Below are positions 23,724 to 32,329 of a DNA stretch of 42,952 bases, in pieces. The position numbers and the translations under genes were made by a program. The DNA is from Alphaproteobacteria bacterium BRH_c36. GTDB lineage: Bacteria; Pseudomonadota; Alphaproteobacteria; Rhizobiales; Hyphomicrobiaceae. The stretch is from positions 1 through 42,952 of the forward strand of contig LOEV01000023.1 in the NCBI GenBank assembly GCA_001516065.1, written 5' to 3'. Position 1 is the stretch's first letter; each line of letters starts with the position of its first letter. The notes under the pieces are model-generated. The model saw nothing but the letters and a program-made list of their open reading frames with translations. It did not search any database and was not told the origin of the DNA.

Positions 23724-24947
23724 ATGTTGCAGAAGTCTAAGAACGCCGGTCCTCTGGCTGGTGTGCGCGTCCTGGAATTCGGCCAGATTGCAGCGGGTCC
23801 GTTCGCGGGCTCACTGCTCGCCGATCTGGGCGCGGACGTCGTCAAGGTGGAAAACCCTTCGGGCGGCGACGGGATGCGCGGCTGGCCGCCCTTGACCCCC
23901 AACGAAAGCGGCGAGGTCTACAGCGAAAACTTTGCTTCCCTCAATCGCAACAAGCGATCGATCACCGTCGACTTGAAGAACGAGCAGGAACTCGCCCGTC
24001 TTGCCGGACTTGTCGCGCGGTCGGATGTGCTGATCGAAAACTTCAGGGCTGGAGTGATGGAGCGCCTGGGCCTCGGCTACGATGCCATGGCTTGCCGCAA
24101 CCCGCGTCTCGTCTACTGCTCGATCACGGGTTACGGACAGACCGGTCCTTACGCACAAAAGGGCGCTTTCGATGTAACCGTGCAGGCGATGAGCGGTCTC
24201 ATGAGCGTCACCGGCGAAGAAGGTCGACCGCCGGTCAAGTGCGGCGTACCCGTCGGGGATTTCTGCGCCGGCCTTTATGCCGCCTACATAATCGCTGCAG
24301 CGCTGTCGCAGGCGAAGGAGACCGGACGCGGCGCGTATATCGACTGCTCGATGCTTGGCTCACTGTTGGGCGTTGCGGCGCTACAGACGAGCGAATATTT
24401 TGGAACCGGAGGCGGCGGCAGGAAGCTTGCCTCCGCACACCCGCGCAACGCGCCCTATCAGGCATTTCGCGCCAGCGACGACTATTTTGTGATCGCTGCC
24501 GGCAACAATGCACTTTGGTGTCAGGTTGCAGAGGCGGTCGGGCTGCCGGAACTGGCCGAAGACGAGCGCTTTGCGACGCAACCGCTTCGGGCGCGCAATC
24601 AGGAAGAACTTGCACATCTGCTCGAGGAGCGTTTCGCTTCGCGCACAGCGCGAGCGTGGCTCGAAGAGATGGACAGGCGCGGCGTACCCTGTTCACCCAT
24701 CAATGGCTATGCAGATATTATCGACGACCCGCACGTCGCGGAAATGGGACTCGTGCGTCAGCTGAAGCTGGCAAACGGTGTCGAGACCCGTACGACCGCG
24801 TTTCCCATGAAGATGAGCGGCTACGAATTTGAAATACGGCAGCCCCCCCCGCTGCTCGGTGAACACTCGCAAGAAGTTTTCGAGGAATGGTTGGCGGATA
24901 CCGAAAGGGCGGCCGTCGCGCCACCAGCCATCCAGGACAATTCCTGA
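23724..24947 (+). CDS. Class III CoA-transferase (CaiB/BaiF family)
   Basis: A protein of 407 residues from ATG 23724, preceded by TGAGGAA. N-terminal GVRVLEFGQIAAGPFAGSLLADLGADVVKVE and the catalytic aspartate D150 in KGAFDVTVQAMSG are family hallmarks. Further conserved parts are NRNKRSITVDLK and the C-terminal GVPCSPINGYADIIDDPH. It would move CoA onto an organic acid, preparing it for further breakdown. It follows the Rieske gene by 43 bases in the same orientation. Its stop is four bases from the stop of the converging hypothetical gene, with no terminator between. The acid substrate is unknown. Confidence 0.93.
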   Translation: MLQKSKNAGPLAGVRVLEFGQIAAGPFAGSLLADLGADVVKVENPSGGDGMRGWPPLTPNESGEVYSENFASLNRNKRSITVDLKNEQELARLAGLVARSDVLIENFRAGVMERLGLGYDAMACRNPRLVYCSITGYGQTGPYAQKGAFDVTVQAMSGLMSVTGEEGRPPVKCGVPVGDFCAGLYAAYIIAAALSQAKETGRGAYIDCSMLGSLLGVAALQTSEYFGTGGGGRKLASAHPRNAPYQAFRASDDYFVIAAGNNALWCQVAEAVGLPELAEDERFATQPLRARNQEELAHLLEERFASRTARAWLEEMDRRGVPCSPINGYADIIDDPHVAEMGLVRQLKLANGVETRTTAFPMKMSGYEFEIRQPPPLLGEHSQEVFEEWLADTERAAVAPPAIQDNS

Positions 24948-24951
24948 GACG

Positions 24952-25374
24952 TTATTTGACGCCAAACACACAAGCCGCGCAGCGGCGTCCGAAGAGACCC
25001 TCCCGGTTGCCCGATGCTTCGGCATCTTCTGCGCGAGCAGCAATCTGGCGGCGAGCCTGCTCTACGGCCTCACGGAGCCTTTCCACGGCCCACTGCCGGT
25101 CGCTGCCCGGACAAGCTCTCAGGACCTTGGCCGCGTTACGCGCTTGGGTAACCGCATCGACGACTGCCGGGTACGAATCGTTGGCGAGACCGGATTTGGC
25201 TTCTATCGCCGGGCAGTGGACGACGTCATCAAGCACAGCGTCCAAAGCGTATGGACCGTTCGGCCGATCCTCGGCCAAGGCGGCTGACAGCGCCTCAAGC
25301 GTCGAAAGCAATTGCGCGACGCATCTTGGCGCTGCGGTCATTTCGGCGTGTTGGCTCCCGGCGATTAACGTCAT
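24952..25374 (-). CDS. Hypothetical helical protein, 140 residues
   Basis: The start is ATG 25374, with GAGGA about ten bases upstream. The protein has 140 residues and is mostly helical and rich in Ala and Glu. It has a well-formed central part (LDAVLDDVVHCPAIEAKSG, then VVDAVTQARNAAKVLRACPG) and ends with the cysteine-containing tail RRCAACVFGVK. No signal peptide or membrane segment is present. I do not recognise a family. The codon pattern and ribosome site make it a likely real gene. It lies between the CoA-transferase and the amidohydrolase, but its orientation gives no clear partner. Confidence 0.55.
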   Translation of the reverse strand: MTLIAGSQHAEMTAAPRCVAQLLSTLEALSAALAEDRPNGPYALDAVLDDVVHCPAIEAKSGLANDSYPAVVDAVTQARNAAKVLRACPGSDRQWAVERLREAVEQARRQIAARAEDAEASGNREGLFGRRCAACVFGVK

Positions 25375-25540
25375 GGCTCAGTTCCTCGATAAAAGCACGC
25401 CACAAAATAAGCCGGGGACGCAAACCACGTATTGATTACGGTCAACAGAAACTGGAAGAAAACAACAAAAATACTGATGGATAATTCTCAGGAATTCTCG
25501 TCGAACCGTTCGTATGAGAGCCTGTTTAGCAAAATGCCTG

Positions 25541-25558
25541 CCCCCGCAAAGGCGGGGG
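25541..25558 (-). terminator. Terminator after the amidohydrolase gene
   Basis: CCCCCGC (25541-25547) and GCGGGGG (25552-25558) form a perfect 7-bp stem with a 4-nt loop. It lies about 90 bases beyond the stop codon on the minus strand and is followed by CATTTTGC. Confidence 0.6.
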
Positions 25559-25644
25559 GGGTACGCGGTGTCTTGCCGACGGCGAGCGGCGGCCCGGGCA
25601 GGCCGCGCACACGACTTGCCGGGCCACCCGTTCCCGCAAACTCA

Positions 25645-27147
25645 TCAGCCTGCGTGAATGAACCCGTATGCGATGTTGCTGCGGTCGGCGCCATCCGCGT
25701 TGTACTTCTTGCGATATTCAGAAAGCCGGTCGTTGGCGTAATGCGCGACCGTCGCCTCCTCTGCGGTAAAGTCGTAGAGCTTTGCCGACGTTCCCCCGAA
25801 GATCGCCGTCTTGGTTGCAGACAGCCCATCACCGAGCGGAGCGAAGCCATACCGTTCGCGCAGATCTTCAGGGATCTCCATGCGGCGGAAGGCTTCGATC
25901 TGCCATTGCGGCGACCCATACCAGACAGCATCGGTTCCCCACACGACACGATCGACGCCCAAGCCCTTGATAAGAATCCCCATAAGCGCGGCGGCATGGC
26001 GCGGATGCGTCAGGCAGGTCGTCGCGAACGTGGTGCCGATGTCGGCGTAGACGTTTGTCACCCCGTGCTTTTCCGGGATCTCCGCCAGATCCGATACCCA
26101 GTCGATGCGCCCGGTCTTCTCAAACCGCGCCAGATGCTCTTCCGGCGGCACCGTCAGCGGCTTCAATGCGGAGTGATAGATGATGAAGTTGAGCTCGGGC
26201 CAGTCCTTGGCGGCCTTGGCAACGTCTTCGACCGTCGCGAACCGCCAAGTGTCGCGGAAGCTCTCTTCATAGTCCGACGGCAGAAGCCCCTTGTGAATGC
26301 ACACGTTGCGAATCCCGGCCTTCCGGGTTCGATCGTAGAAAGGATACATCAGCTTCTCATCGTCGAGCCGGTAGGGGTACTTCGACGGCGCCAGCGGATC
26401 GCCGACCGTGTAGCCTTTCCAGCTGTCGGGACGGTCCTTCTCGATGACGCGATCAACTTCGTCGAGCCAGCCGTCCTTGCCGGGCTCGAATATGGCGTGG
26501 CGCAACAGCCGCCGCGAGCCGCACATCTTGTTGATGCGCATGGCGCCGTCGACGAGCTGCGGGTTGGTCAGGAAGATGTTGGCAGGATCGTCCGCCGTTG
26601 CACTCGACACGAGGCCGACGGTCGTGTCGCTGTCCAAGAAGACTTCCTTGATGAAGTTGTCGATCTGCAGGTCCTGGAACTTCGCCTTGTCGTCCTTACC
26701 GATGTCGGGATTGCCATAGACCGCCCCGAAGTGCCGCAGCCCCAGTATTCCATCCCACTTGTAGTCGTCGGCGACGAAATGCATGTGGCCATCGAAAATG
26801 AACTGATCGGCATAGCGCGCAGCCGTCTCGGCCATCGCATCGCTATCGCGCGTCTCGGCCTGAGCCACGCTGAACACATCGCCATAGACGACATTCATCG
26901 CAGCAAAGGCCGTCGCGAGCCCAAGGCTCGTTTGCAGGAAGCCTCGGCGGTCCATGCCGAGGCTCGGTGCGCGCTCATCGGCCATCTCGTCAATCAGGGC
27001 TGCGACCTGTCGTTGCTGCGGGGTTTGAGGCATTGGCCGGTACTCGCCATTGGAGACGACCTGGTCGGGGATAGGCCGCCGCTGCAGGTCCGTTCGTTTG
27101 GCAAGTAATTCCACGCGCTCAAGATCTTCTTTGCTCAGCCAGCTCAT
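25645..27147 (-). CDS. Tat-exported amidohydrolase (amidohydrolase_2 family)
   Basis: A protein of 500 residues. GAGGGG lies nine bases before the ATG at 27147, so the long N-terminus is translated. A twin-arginine signal occurs only at residues 65-89 (MDRRGFLQTSLGLATAFAAMNVVYG), after a charged, proline-containing lead of 64 residues. The catalytic domain follows, with the metal motif FDGHMHF (H121, H123), a later IIYHSAL strand and VVWGTDAVWYGSP near the C-terminus, as in metal-dependent hydrolases and decarboxylases of this superfamily. It probably acts outside the cytoplasm. It may belong to the same pathway as the Rieske operon, but a separate operator-like repeat upstream suggests its own control. 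Confidence 0.88.
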   Translation of the reverse strand: MSWLSKEDLERVELLAKRTDLQRRPIPDQVVSNGEYRPMPQTPQQRQVAALIDEMADERAPSLGMDRRGFLQTSLGLATAFAAMNVVYGDVFSVAQAETRDSDAMAETAARYADQFIFDGHMHFVADDYKWDGILGLRHFGAVYGNPDIGKDDKAKFQDLQIDNFIKEVFLDSDTTVGLVSSATADDPANIFLTNPQLVDGAMRINKMCGSRRLLRHAIFEPGKDGWLDEVDRVIEKDRPDSWKGYTVGDPLAPSKYPYRLDDEKLMYPFYDRTRKAGIRNVCIHKGLLPSDYEESFRDTWRFATVEDVAKAAKDWPELNFIIYHSALKPLTVPPEEHLARFEKTGRIDWVSDLAEIPEKHGVTNVYADIGTTFATTCLTHPRHAAALMGILIKGLGVDRVVWGTDAVWYGSPQWQIEAFRRMEIPEDLRERYGFAPLGDGLSATKTAIFGGTSAKLYDFTAEEATVAHYANDRLSEYRKKYNADGADRSNIAYGFIHAG

Positions 27148-27208
27148 ACCTGTTTCCCCTCTGCGTACATGACCAGTTTGCAGCTATGCGCGGACTGCCG
27201 CACTACGA

Positions 27209-27221
27209 GTGAATCGTTCAC
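27209..27221. promoter_or_regulatory. Candidate operator of the amidohydrolase gene
   Basis: GTGAA-TCG-TTCAC is a perfect 5-bp inverted repeat with a 3-base centre, 62 bases upstream of the ATG at 27147. The regulator is unknown. The rest of 27148-27370 shows no gene. Confidence 0.4.
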
Positions 27222-27370
27222 GTCGCTGCACCACCTGTCAGAACGTGCGGCGTCGCTAAGCACGTCCGCTTGCTTCAAGACATCGCGAGATTAGAATAGC
27301 GTCCCGTCTTCCGATAGATGCCCACGAACGCGACAGGTGTTGCATCTGGTTTTCGGTCCGTGCTGCGGCC

Positions 27371-28834
27371 TCACGTGCCGCAAAACGTCCGGTAAGGCCC
27401 GAAGCCCTCTGGCGGACCTGCCGCGTATTCGCGCAACTCACCAGACGCGTCATACGGGCGCGAGAGCACGCCCTGCAGCTTGTGGAACGGCGACAGATCG
27501 CCGGCTTCGACGGCCGTCGTGAGCGCAGCTTCAACCAGATGATTGCGCGGGATATATATCGGATTAACCCGGTCCATGGCCGACGCTCGCGCCTCCGCCG
27601 GAACGGTCTCGGCAGTTTGGCGCTGCTTGTAACGTCCAATCCAGTCGCCGAGCGCCTCAGGTGAATCGAAGAGAGAATTCACCGCACTCTCCTCACCGCG
27701 CACGACGTCGGACATGCGCCGGAACAGCATTGTATAGTCCACACCTTGGCCATCCATGATCGCATGGAGTGCGTTGGCAAGATCGAGGTCGGCCTCCTCG
27801 TGCACGAACAGGCCCAGCTTGTCTCGCATTCCCGACAGCCAATAGCTCTGATACAGCGCCGGGAAACCGGAAATCACGTTTGTGAGTTGGCTCGCGGCTT
27901 CTTTCGAATCCGGCGAGACAAGCGGAACAAGGCACTCGGCAAACCGCGTCAGGTTCCATTGCGCGATAAGCGGCTGCTGGCCATAGGCGTAGCGCCCGCC
28001 GACATCGATGGAACTGAATACCGCGTTTGCATCGTAGGTATCTATGAAAGCGCACGGACCGTAGTCGATCGTCTCTCCGGAAATCGTCATGTTGTCGGTA
28101 TTCATGACGCCGTGAACGAAACCGGCAAGAACCCATCGGGCGATGAGTTGCGCTTGCCTATCGGCGACCGCTTTAAAGAATTCGAGATAGGCGGAGTCGC
28201 CGCCGGTAAGATGCGGGTAATGACGCGCGATACTGTAATCGGCGAGCCGTTTGACCTTTTCTATGTCGCGGCGGGCAGCGAAGAATTGAAAGGTGCCAAC
28301 CCGGATGTGGCTTGCCGCAACGCGGGTTAGCACCGCCCCGGGCAACGCACGTTCACGGTAGACGTCTTCGCCCGTCGTCACCACCGCCAGCGATCGCGTC
28401 GTCGGAATGCCGAGCGCGTGCATCGCTTCGCACATCAAATGCTCGCAAAGCATGGGGCCGAGCGCTGCCCGCCCGTCACCATTGCGCGAAAAGGGCGTCG
28501 GTCCCGAACCCTTGAGCTGGATGTCGAACCTTAGGCCTGCCTCGTCCACGACTTCTCCCAGCAGCAGTGCCCGCCCATCGCCGAGTTGCGGCGAAAACGA
28601 ACCGAACTGATGCCCGGCATAGGCTTGCGCAATCGGTTGCGCACCCGATGCAACAACGTTGCCGGCCAGAATATCGACACCCTCCCTAGATGAGAGCGAC
28701 AGCGCATTGAGTCCCAGCTCTTTTGCCAGGGACTCATTGAAAACCACAAGCTTCGGATCGGGTGCGCGAGCCGCGCTCCACGCCACGTAAAATCCGTCAA
28801 GGTCCCGAAAGTAGCTGTTGTCGAACTGGAGCAT
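27371..28834 (-). CDS. selO: Protein adenylyltransferase SelO
   Basis: A protein of 487 residues from ATG 28834, the normal family length. SelO is a pseudokinase that transfers AMP from ATP to Ser, Thr or Tyr of proteins, with a role in redox stress. Family segments are AYAGHQFGSFSPQLGDGRALLLGE, the nucleotide-binding lysine in DIQLKGSGPTPFSRNGDGRAAL and the metal site in VHGVMNTDNMTISGETIDYGPCAFID. The C-terminus ends FCGT, the cysteine-containing form in place of the Cys-x-x-Sec of selenium-containing members. A longer frame begins at 28969 but its first 45 residues are not family-like. The ribosome site before 28834 is weak. It appears to be a single-gene unit. Confidence 0.94.
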   Translation of the reverse strand: MLQFDNSYFRDLDGFYVAWSAARAPDPKLVVFNESLAKELGLNALSLSSREGVDILAGNVVASGAQPIAQAYAGHQFGSFSPQLGDGRALLLGEVVDEAGLRFDIQLKGSGPTPFSRNGDGRAALGPMLCEHLMCEAMHALGIPTTRSLAVVTTGEDVYRERALPGAVLTRVAASHIRVGTFQFFAARRDIEKVKRLADYSIARHYPHLTGGDSAYLEFFKAVADRQAQLIARWVLAGFVHGVMNTDNMTISGETIDYGPCAFIDTYDANAVFSSIDVGGRYAYGQQPLIAQWNLTRFAECLVPLVSPDSKEAASQLTNVISGFPALYQSYWLSGMRDKLGLFVHEEADLDLANALHAIMDGQGVDYTMLFRRMSDVVRGEESAVNSLFDSPEALGDWIGRYKQRQTAETVPAEARASAMDRVNPIYIPRNHLVEAALTTAVEAGDLSPFHKLQGVLSRPYDASGELREYAAGPPEGFGPYRTFCGT

Positions 28835-29370
28835 GTTGACCCGCTTGTAGCTGCCGCGTTTGCGCGGTTGTGACGCCGTGCCTGAGTGCAAGGCAACCCG
28901 ACAGGCGAAGAGGCGCTGGACGATACCAGATGGCAAGATGTGACGCTGTTTCTTTTCGTACGCCTGCAACGCTCAGTCAGACTATTTTTCGCCGCTCCTT
29001 GCAACCGGGGTCGCCGGATCTGGCCCGTCGCGAACTGAGGCGCTGCCAACTTGTGTTCCCGCTGCCGAAAGCCGGTTTATTGTATCTATGAGGTAAAACC
29101 CTGGCAGGGTATTCTTGAGTTTGTGCTCGAGAGTAACCCGCAACGGGGGGGTCCGGTAATGCCGCCGGCTAGTGTAGCGCACCAGACGTTTGGTTCCCGC
29201 GTGCGGCTGGACTCGAAGCCAAACGTCGGGTGCAAAATCTACACTGGAACATCAACCGGAGTATTCCCAACTCCGCGAACACGACGCACGCCGAACCGGC
29301 CAAAGAGGATGTGAGAGCAGCCGTTCATACCGACGGTAGGCATTAGAAGTCATTTTTGGAGGTCTACGTA
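28835..29370. other. Long intergenic region with a spaced inverted repeat
   Basis: No gene is supported over more than 500 bases. GACGTTTGG (29185-29193) and CCAAACGTC (29219-29227) form a perfect 9-bp inverted repeat separated by 25 bases. Immediately before the next gene is TTTGGAGG, a good ribosome site. The stretch marks the border between the catabolic/SelO part and the polysaccharide region. No transposase, integrase or tRNA remnant is visible in it. Confidence 0.45.
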
Positions 29371-29660
29371 ATGAGCCTTTTGACGCTGCTTCTCGCCAAT
29401 CAGGGCATGAAACTCATCGAATCGGTCGGCCGTGAATATCTGGCGAGTTCACAACAGGCAGAACAGGCCGCCAAGTCTCTGCTGCCGATTGTTTCCGAAG
29501 CGATCAAGAACAAAACCGCGACCCAGAAAGACCTTGTCGACTTTCTTGAGAAGGCGGATCGGGCGACCCTGGAGCGCTATTCGAACACCTTTAACGGCGC
29601 ATGGACCTCGGGCCGCTCAAGGTCGGCGGCACTGAGGTCGCCACGAAGCTTTTTCGGTAG
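29371..29660 (+). pseudogene. Small helical protein gene with a probable frameshift near its end
   Basis: Translation would start at ATG 29371, nine bases after GGAGG. The first 76 residues are a good helical protein (MSLLTLLLANQGMKLIESVG, then a stretch ending DFLEKADRATLERYSNTFNG). After about 29600 the same frame turns into low-quality Arg/Ser-rich sequence. Another frame gives a sensible ending, MDLGPLKVGGTEVATKLFR, with TAG at 29658-29660. One lost base around 29600 would join the two into a protein of about 96 residues. The family is unknown. If no base is missing, the original frame runs to 29922 over the start of the next gene. Confidence 0.45.
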
Positions 29661-29696
29661 ACGCCTCGACACAGCGAAGAGCGGGGATTTAACGGC

Positions 29697-31061
29697 ATGC
29701 AACGCGTTACACTTCTCATTCCGACGTTTAACCGCAGTTATTTCCTCACCCGGCAGCTCGACTACCTCGCCCGGCATTTCAGTGCGGACTTCTATACGAT
29801 CCGTATTCTTGACGGTTCCAACCATGAGCACGAGCGCGAACAGAACAGAGGACTCGCCGCCGCTCATGGCGTGGAATACGGCTGATGGGACTCATCACTC
29901 GTGGCTGGGTACCAGCGACTGATTGCCGGTTGCGAACTCGTTGTAACCGATTACGTGCACTTTGTGCCTGACGACGACTATTTCTCCGAACCGGCGATGC
30001 GACGTCATGCCGAATTATTGGACGCCACGCCTCAAACCGTGGGGGCCTTCGGGCACGCGATCTCGTTTCGCATCGTCAACGGCCCCGACCATGAAGACTA
30101 CCACGTTGAACTTCGCAATACGGCCATTGAAAACCGGCCCGACTACACGTTCCATCATCCCATCACACGAATCCTGTATGCAACGTTCGAAAAATCCCGG
30201 GCTGCCTACTATTGCCTGTACCGGCGCGAAACTCTGCTCCGCGCCCTTCTCGCGGCGCAGAAATCATCGGTCTTCAAAGGCGGCTCGAAGGCCGATGGCA
30301 CCGATTCTCTGATCGACTCCAGATGCTACTATTTCGGCGACCTCGCCATGACGATCTCGCCGCTTATCGCCGGAACGAAGATTAATTCAGGACTGGCCTC
30401 GGTCGGCTTCCAGAAGGGCCAGTCGTTCGACAAGGGTGGAGAAAGCGCCAGGAAGAACAACGTGCCCGAACGGCTCCCGCATCACCGGCTGCTGCTGGAA
30501 CCGAGTTTCGAATTCGCAGCCCGCGCTGAACAGTTCATCAACGCGATGACCCAGGAATACCTCGACCAGCAACCGGCAGCGGAGGCAGCGGCCGTCAGGG
30601 ATTTCTTCACCGACTTGACGACCGCGTTCTTTGGGGCGCTTGCGTCGGGAACCACCATGATCTCACGTTACAACAACACATGCCGGGCTTTGGCCATGGA
30701 CCCCAGGAAGACGATTGACGAACTGCGCCGCGAAACGACGCTAACCCGGACATGGCAAGTTACCGGAGAAGAGTTTCGCAACGACTACGCCAGCCGCTAT
30801 GCGTTTCTGACCGAGGACGTCGCGCAGCACTACGGCGTGACGAAGTTCAAGTTGTACGAGATCGGAAACGTCGACATGGCCGCGGCGCGCTCGCTCTATT
30901 CCTTCGAGCGTCCATCGCCCATCGGCACGCGCGAAAGCAGATCCGGAGAAGCCAAGGCAAACGAAAGAGCGCCGATAGACGATGAAACAGAGTCCGGCGG
31001 CTGGCCATTTGCAGGAGCACTCGCCCGCCGGTTGCTCCCCCAAGGGTTCCGGCGCGGCTGA
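29697..31061 (+). pseudogene. TIGR00180-like glycosyltransferase interrupted by an in-frame TGA
   Basis: The first part (29697-29882, 62 residues) is a clear glycosyltransferase N-terminus (MQRVTLLIPTFNRSYFLTRQ, then IRILDGSN). TGA at 29883-29885 stops it. The same frame then continues WDSSLVAGYQRLIAGCELVV... with the metal-binding region FVPDDDYFS and stays open to 31061. Read through the stop, it gives about 454 residues, a normal size for TIGR00180-type enzymes. No good start codon or ribosome site opens the second part (a GTG at 29901 is the best). So this is one gene with a nonsense mutation, or a recoded or miscalled codon. It lies next to a second damaged gene. GGGGA is upstream of the ATG. 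Confidence 0.7.
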
Positions 31062-31103
31062 AGCCAGCCGGTGGCAGCCTCGCGCCGATCGGTTCAGCGC
31101 CGC

Positions 31104-32231
31104 TCAGCGATACCACCGCCGCAGCCCCGGCAGGTTGCCGCTCAACCAGTGATCGATCTTCCTGAGCTTGCCCGAGACGACCTTGGCCGCACCCCGGTCG
31201 GGATCGAACGTCGTTCGCTGCTTGTTGATGAGATCGGAAATGGTCAGCGCCAACGATTGCGCGACTTCCGGCTTCAGGCTCGGCTCGTTGGTGTATTTCG
31301 AGAAGTCGATGTTGTCGTAGGCCTCGATGCCGAAATTTTCGCGCAGCCAAGCAACATCCGGCCGCGTCATTTCGAAGATACGTTCCGCCACCTCTTTCGG
31401 CAGACGGAACTTGTCACCCTTGATATTGCGCAGCGCGCTCACTTCCTTGTACAGCGATCGGTTGCGCATCGTCCTGCCGTCGACGAAAAGCGGTCGGTGC
31501 GCGTTGAGGCTGGAGAGAATCAGCGCCGCCTCATTCGATAGCGAGGAGTTATCTCTTCGCGCGGCCTCATGGACAGCCTTGCGCACTTCCTGATTCGCAA
31601 CACCGAGATAGTCAAGAAATGAGCCGATGACGCCGTCGGCGTGCCCACACATTTCCTCGAAGGTAAGAACCTGCACCGCCCCCGCCCCGAACACCTTCAT
31701 CACTCGGCCAATTCTCGATTGGTACAACGGCCTCGGCGGCTTCGAATACTTTGCCTCCAGGATGTGTCCCTGCTTGAGCAACTGCTGCACTGCGCTGGTG
31801 GTGTATGCGACTGGCTCCCGAACGACAAAGAGCACCTCGATATCGTCGAAGAATTGCGATAGCCAATCCTTGAGCTTTACCAGTTCGCCCGGCTGATGAT
31901 TTGATAGCCCCTCGTTCGAAAACAGCACCGACTCGGCGTCGGACTGCTCGATCTCGGACTTGAACTCGCCCAAAATCTGCTCGCCTTCGCGACGCAGTTC
32001 GGCAAGGTCCGTGCGCTCCGCGAGCATATTGGAGGGATGCTTGCGCGGATCGTCGACAAAGATGGTTCGAAGCGCCTGCTGCTTGTCGGGATGATTGCCG
32101 GGGTAGAGGATGCCCGCGCCCTTGTGCAGCTTCATGCGCGCTTCGAAACAAGCGTTCTGGATCGTCGTCGTCGCGGTCTTGGGTAGACCTGCGTGCACGA
32201 TCGCTCGTTTCTTTGCGCGTCCCGACGCCAT
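31104..32231 (-). CDS. Sulfotransferase-like protein 1
   Basis: A protein of 375 residues with AAGGA before the ATG. The 5'-phosphosulfate-binding loop is GLPKTATTTIQ (residues 15-25), close to the PKTGTT pattern of PAPS-dependent sulfotransferases. The 3'-phosphate region fits IEVLFVVREPVAYTTSAVQQ, with an Arg followed by Ser/Thr at the expected spacing. The rest is a single globular domain with no signal or membrane segment, so it is cytoplasmic or membrane-associated. It would sulfate a carbohydrate or lipid-linked glycan. It is the last of three similar genes on this strand. The three are only distantly alike, so they probably have different acceptors. The activity is inferred from motifs. 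Confidence 0.78.
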   Translation of the reverse strand: MASGRAKKRAIVHAGLPKTATTTIQNACFEARMKLHKGAGILYPGNHPDKQQALRTIFVDDPRKHPSNMLAERTDLAELRREGEQILGEFKSEIEQSDAESVLFSNEGLSNHQPGELVKLKDWLSQFFDDIEVLFVVREPVAYTTSAVQQLLKQGHILEAKYSKPPRPLYQSRIGRVMKVFGAGAVQVLTFEEMCGHADGVIGSFLDYLGVANQEVRKAVHEAARRDNSSLSNEAALILSSLNAHRPLFVDGRTMRNRSLYKEVSALRNIKGDKFRLPKEVAERIFEMTRPDVAWLRENFGIEAYDNIDFSKYTNEPSLKPEVAQSLALTISDLINKQRTTFDPDRGAAKVVSGKLRKIDHWLSGNLPGLRRWYR

Positions 32232-32329
32232 CGGCGATCCTTCCTTGTCGGCTACTCCTATTGCCTGCGATCACACCGACAGGCTGGCCCGCACAACGAT
32301 ACAACAGTTCGGTAGTACGATCACGCTTC

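Noticed and set aside
25432-27108. A 558-residue plus-strand open frame opposite the amidohydrolase gene
   Set aside because: It is antisense to a protein with clear domains and motifs. Its sequence is Arg/Val-rich without domain features, a typical shadow in high-GC DNA.
29240-29290. GGAAC upstream of the small gene at 29371 as a stress promoter
   Set aside because: At 17 bases downstream the sequence is CAA, not GTT.
29883-29885. TGA as a selenocysteine codon, prompted by the nearby selO gene
   Set aside because: The residue position is not a redox site of a known selenoprotein, and no SECIS-like hairpin is evident just after the TGA. SelO itself ends with an ordinary cysteine form.
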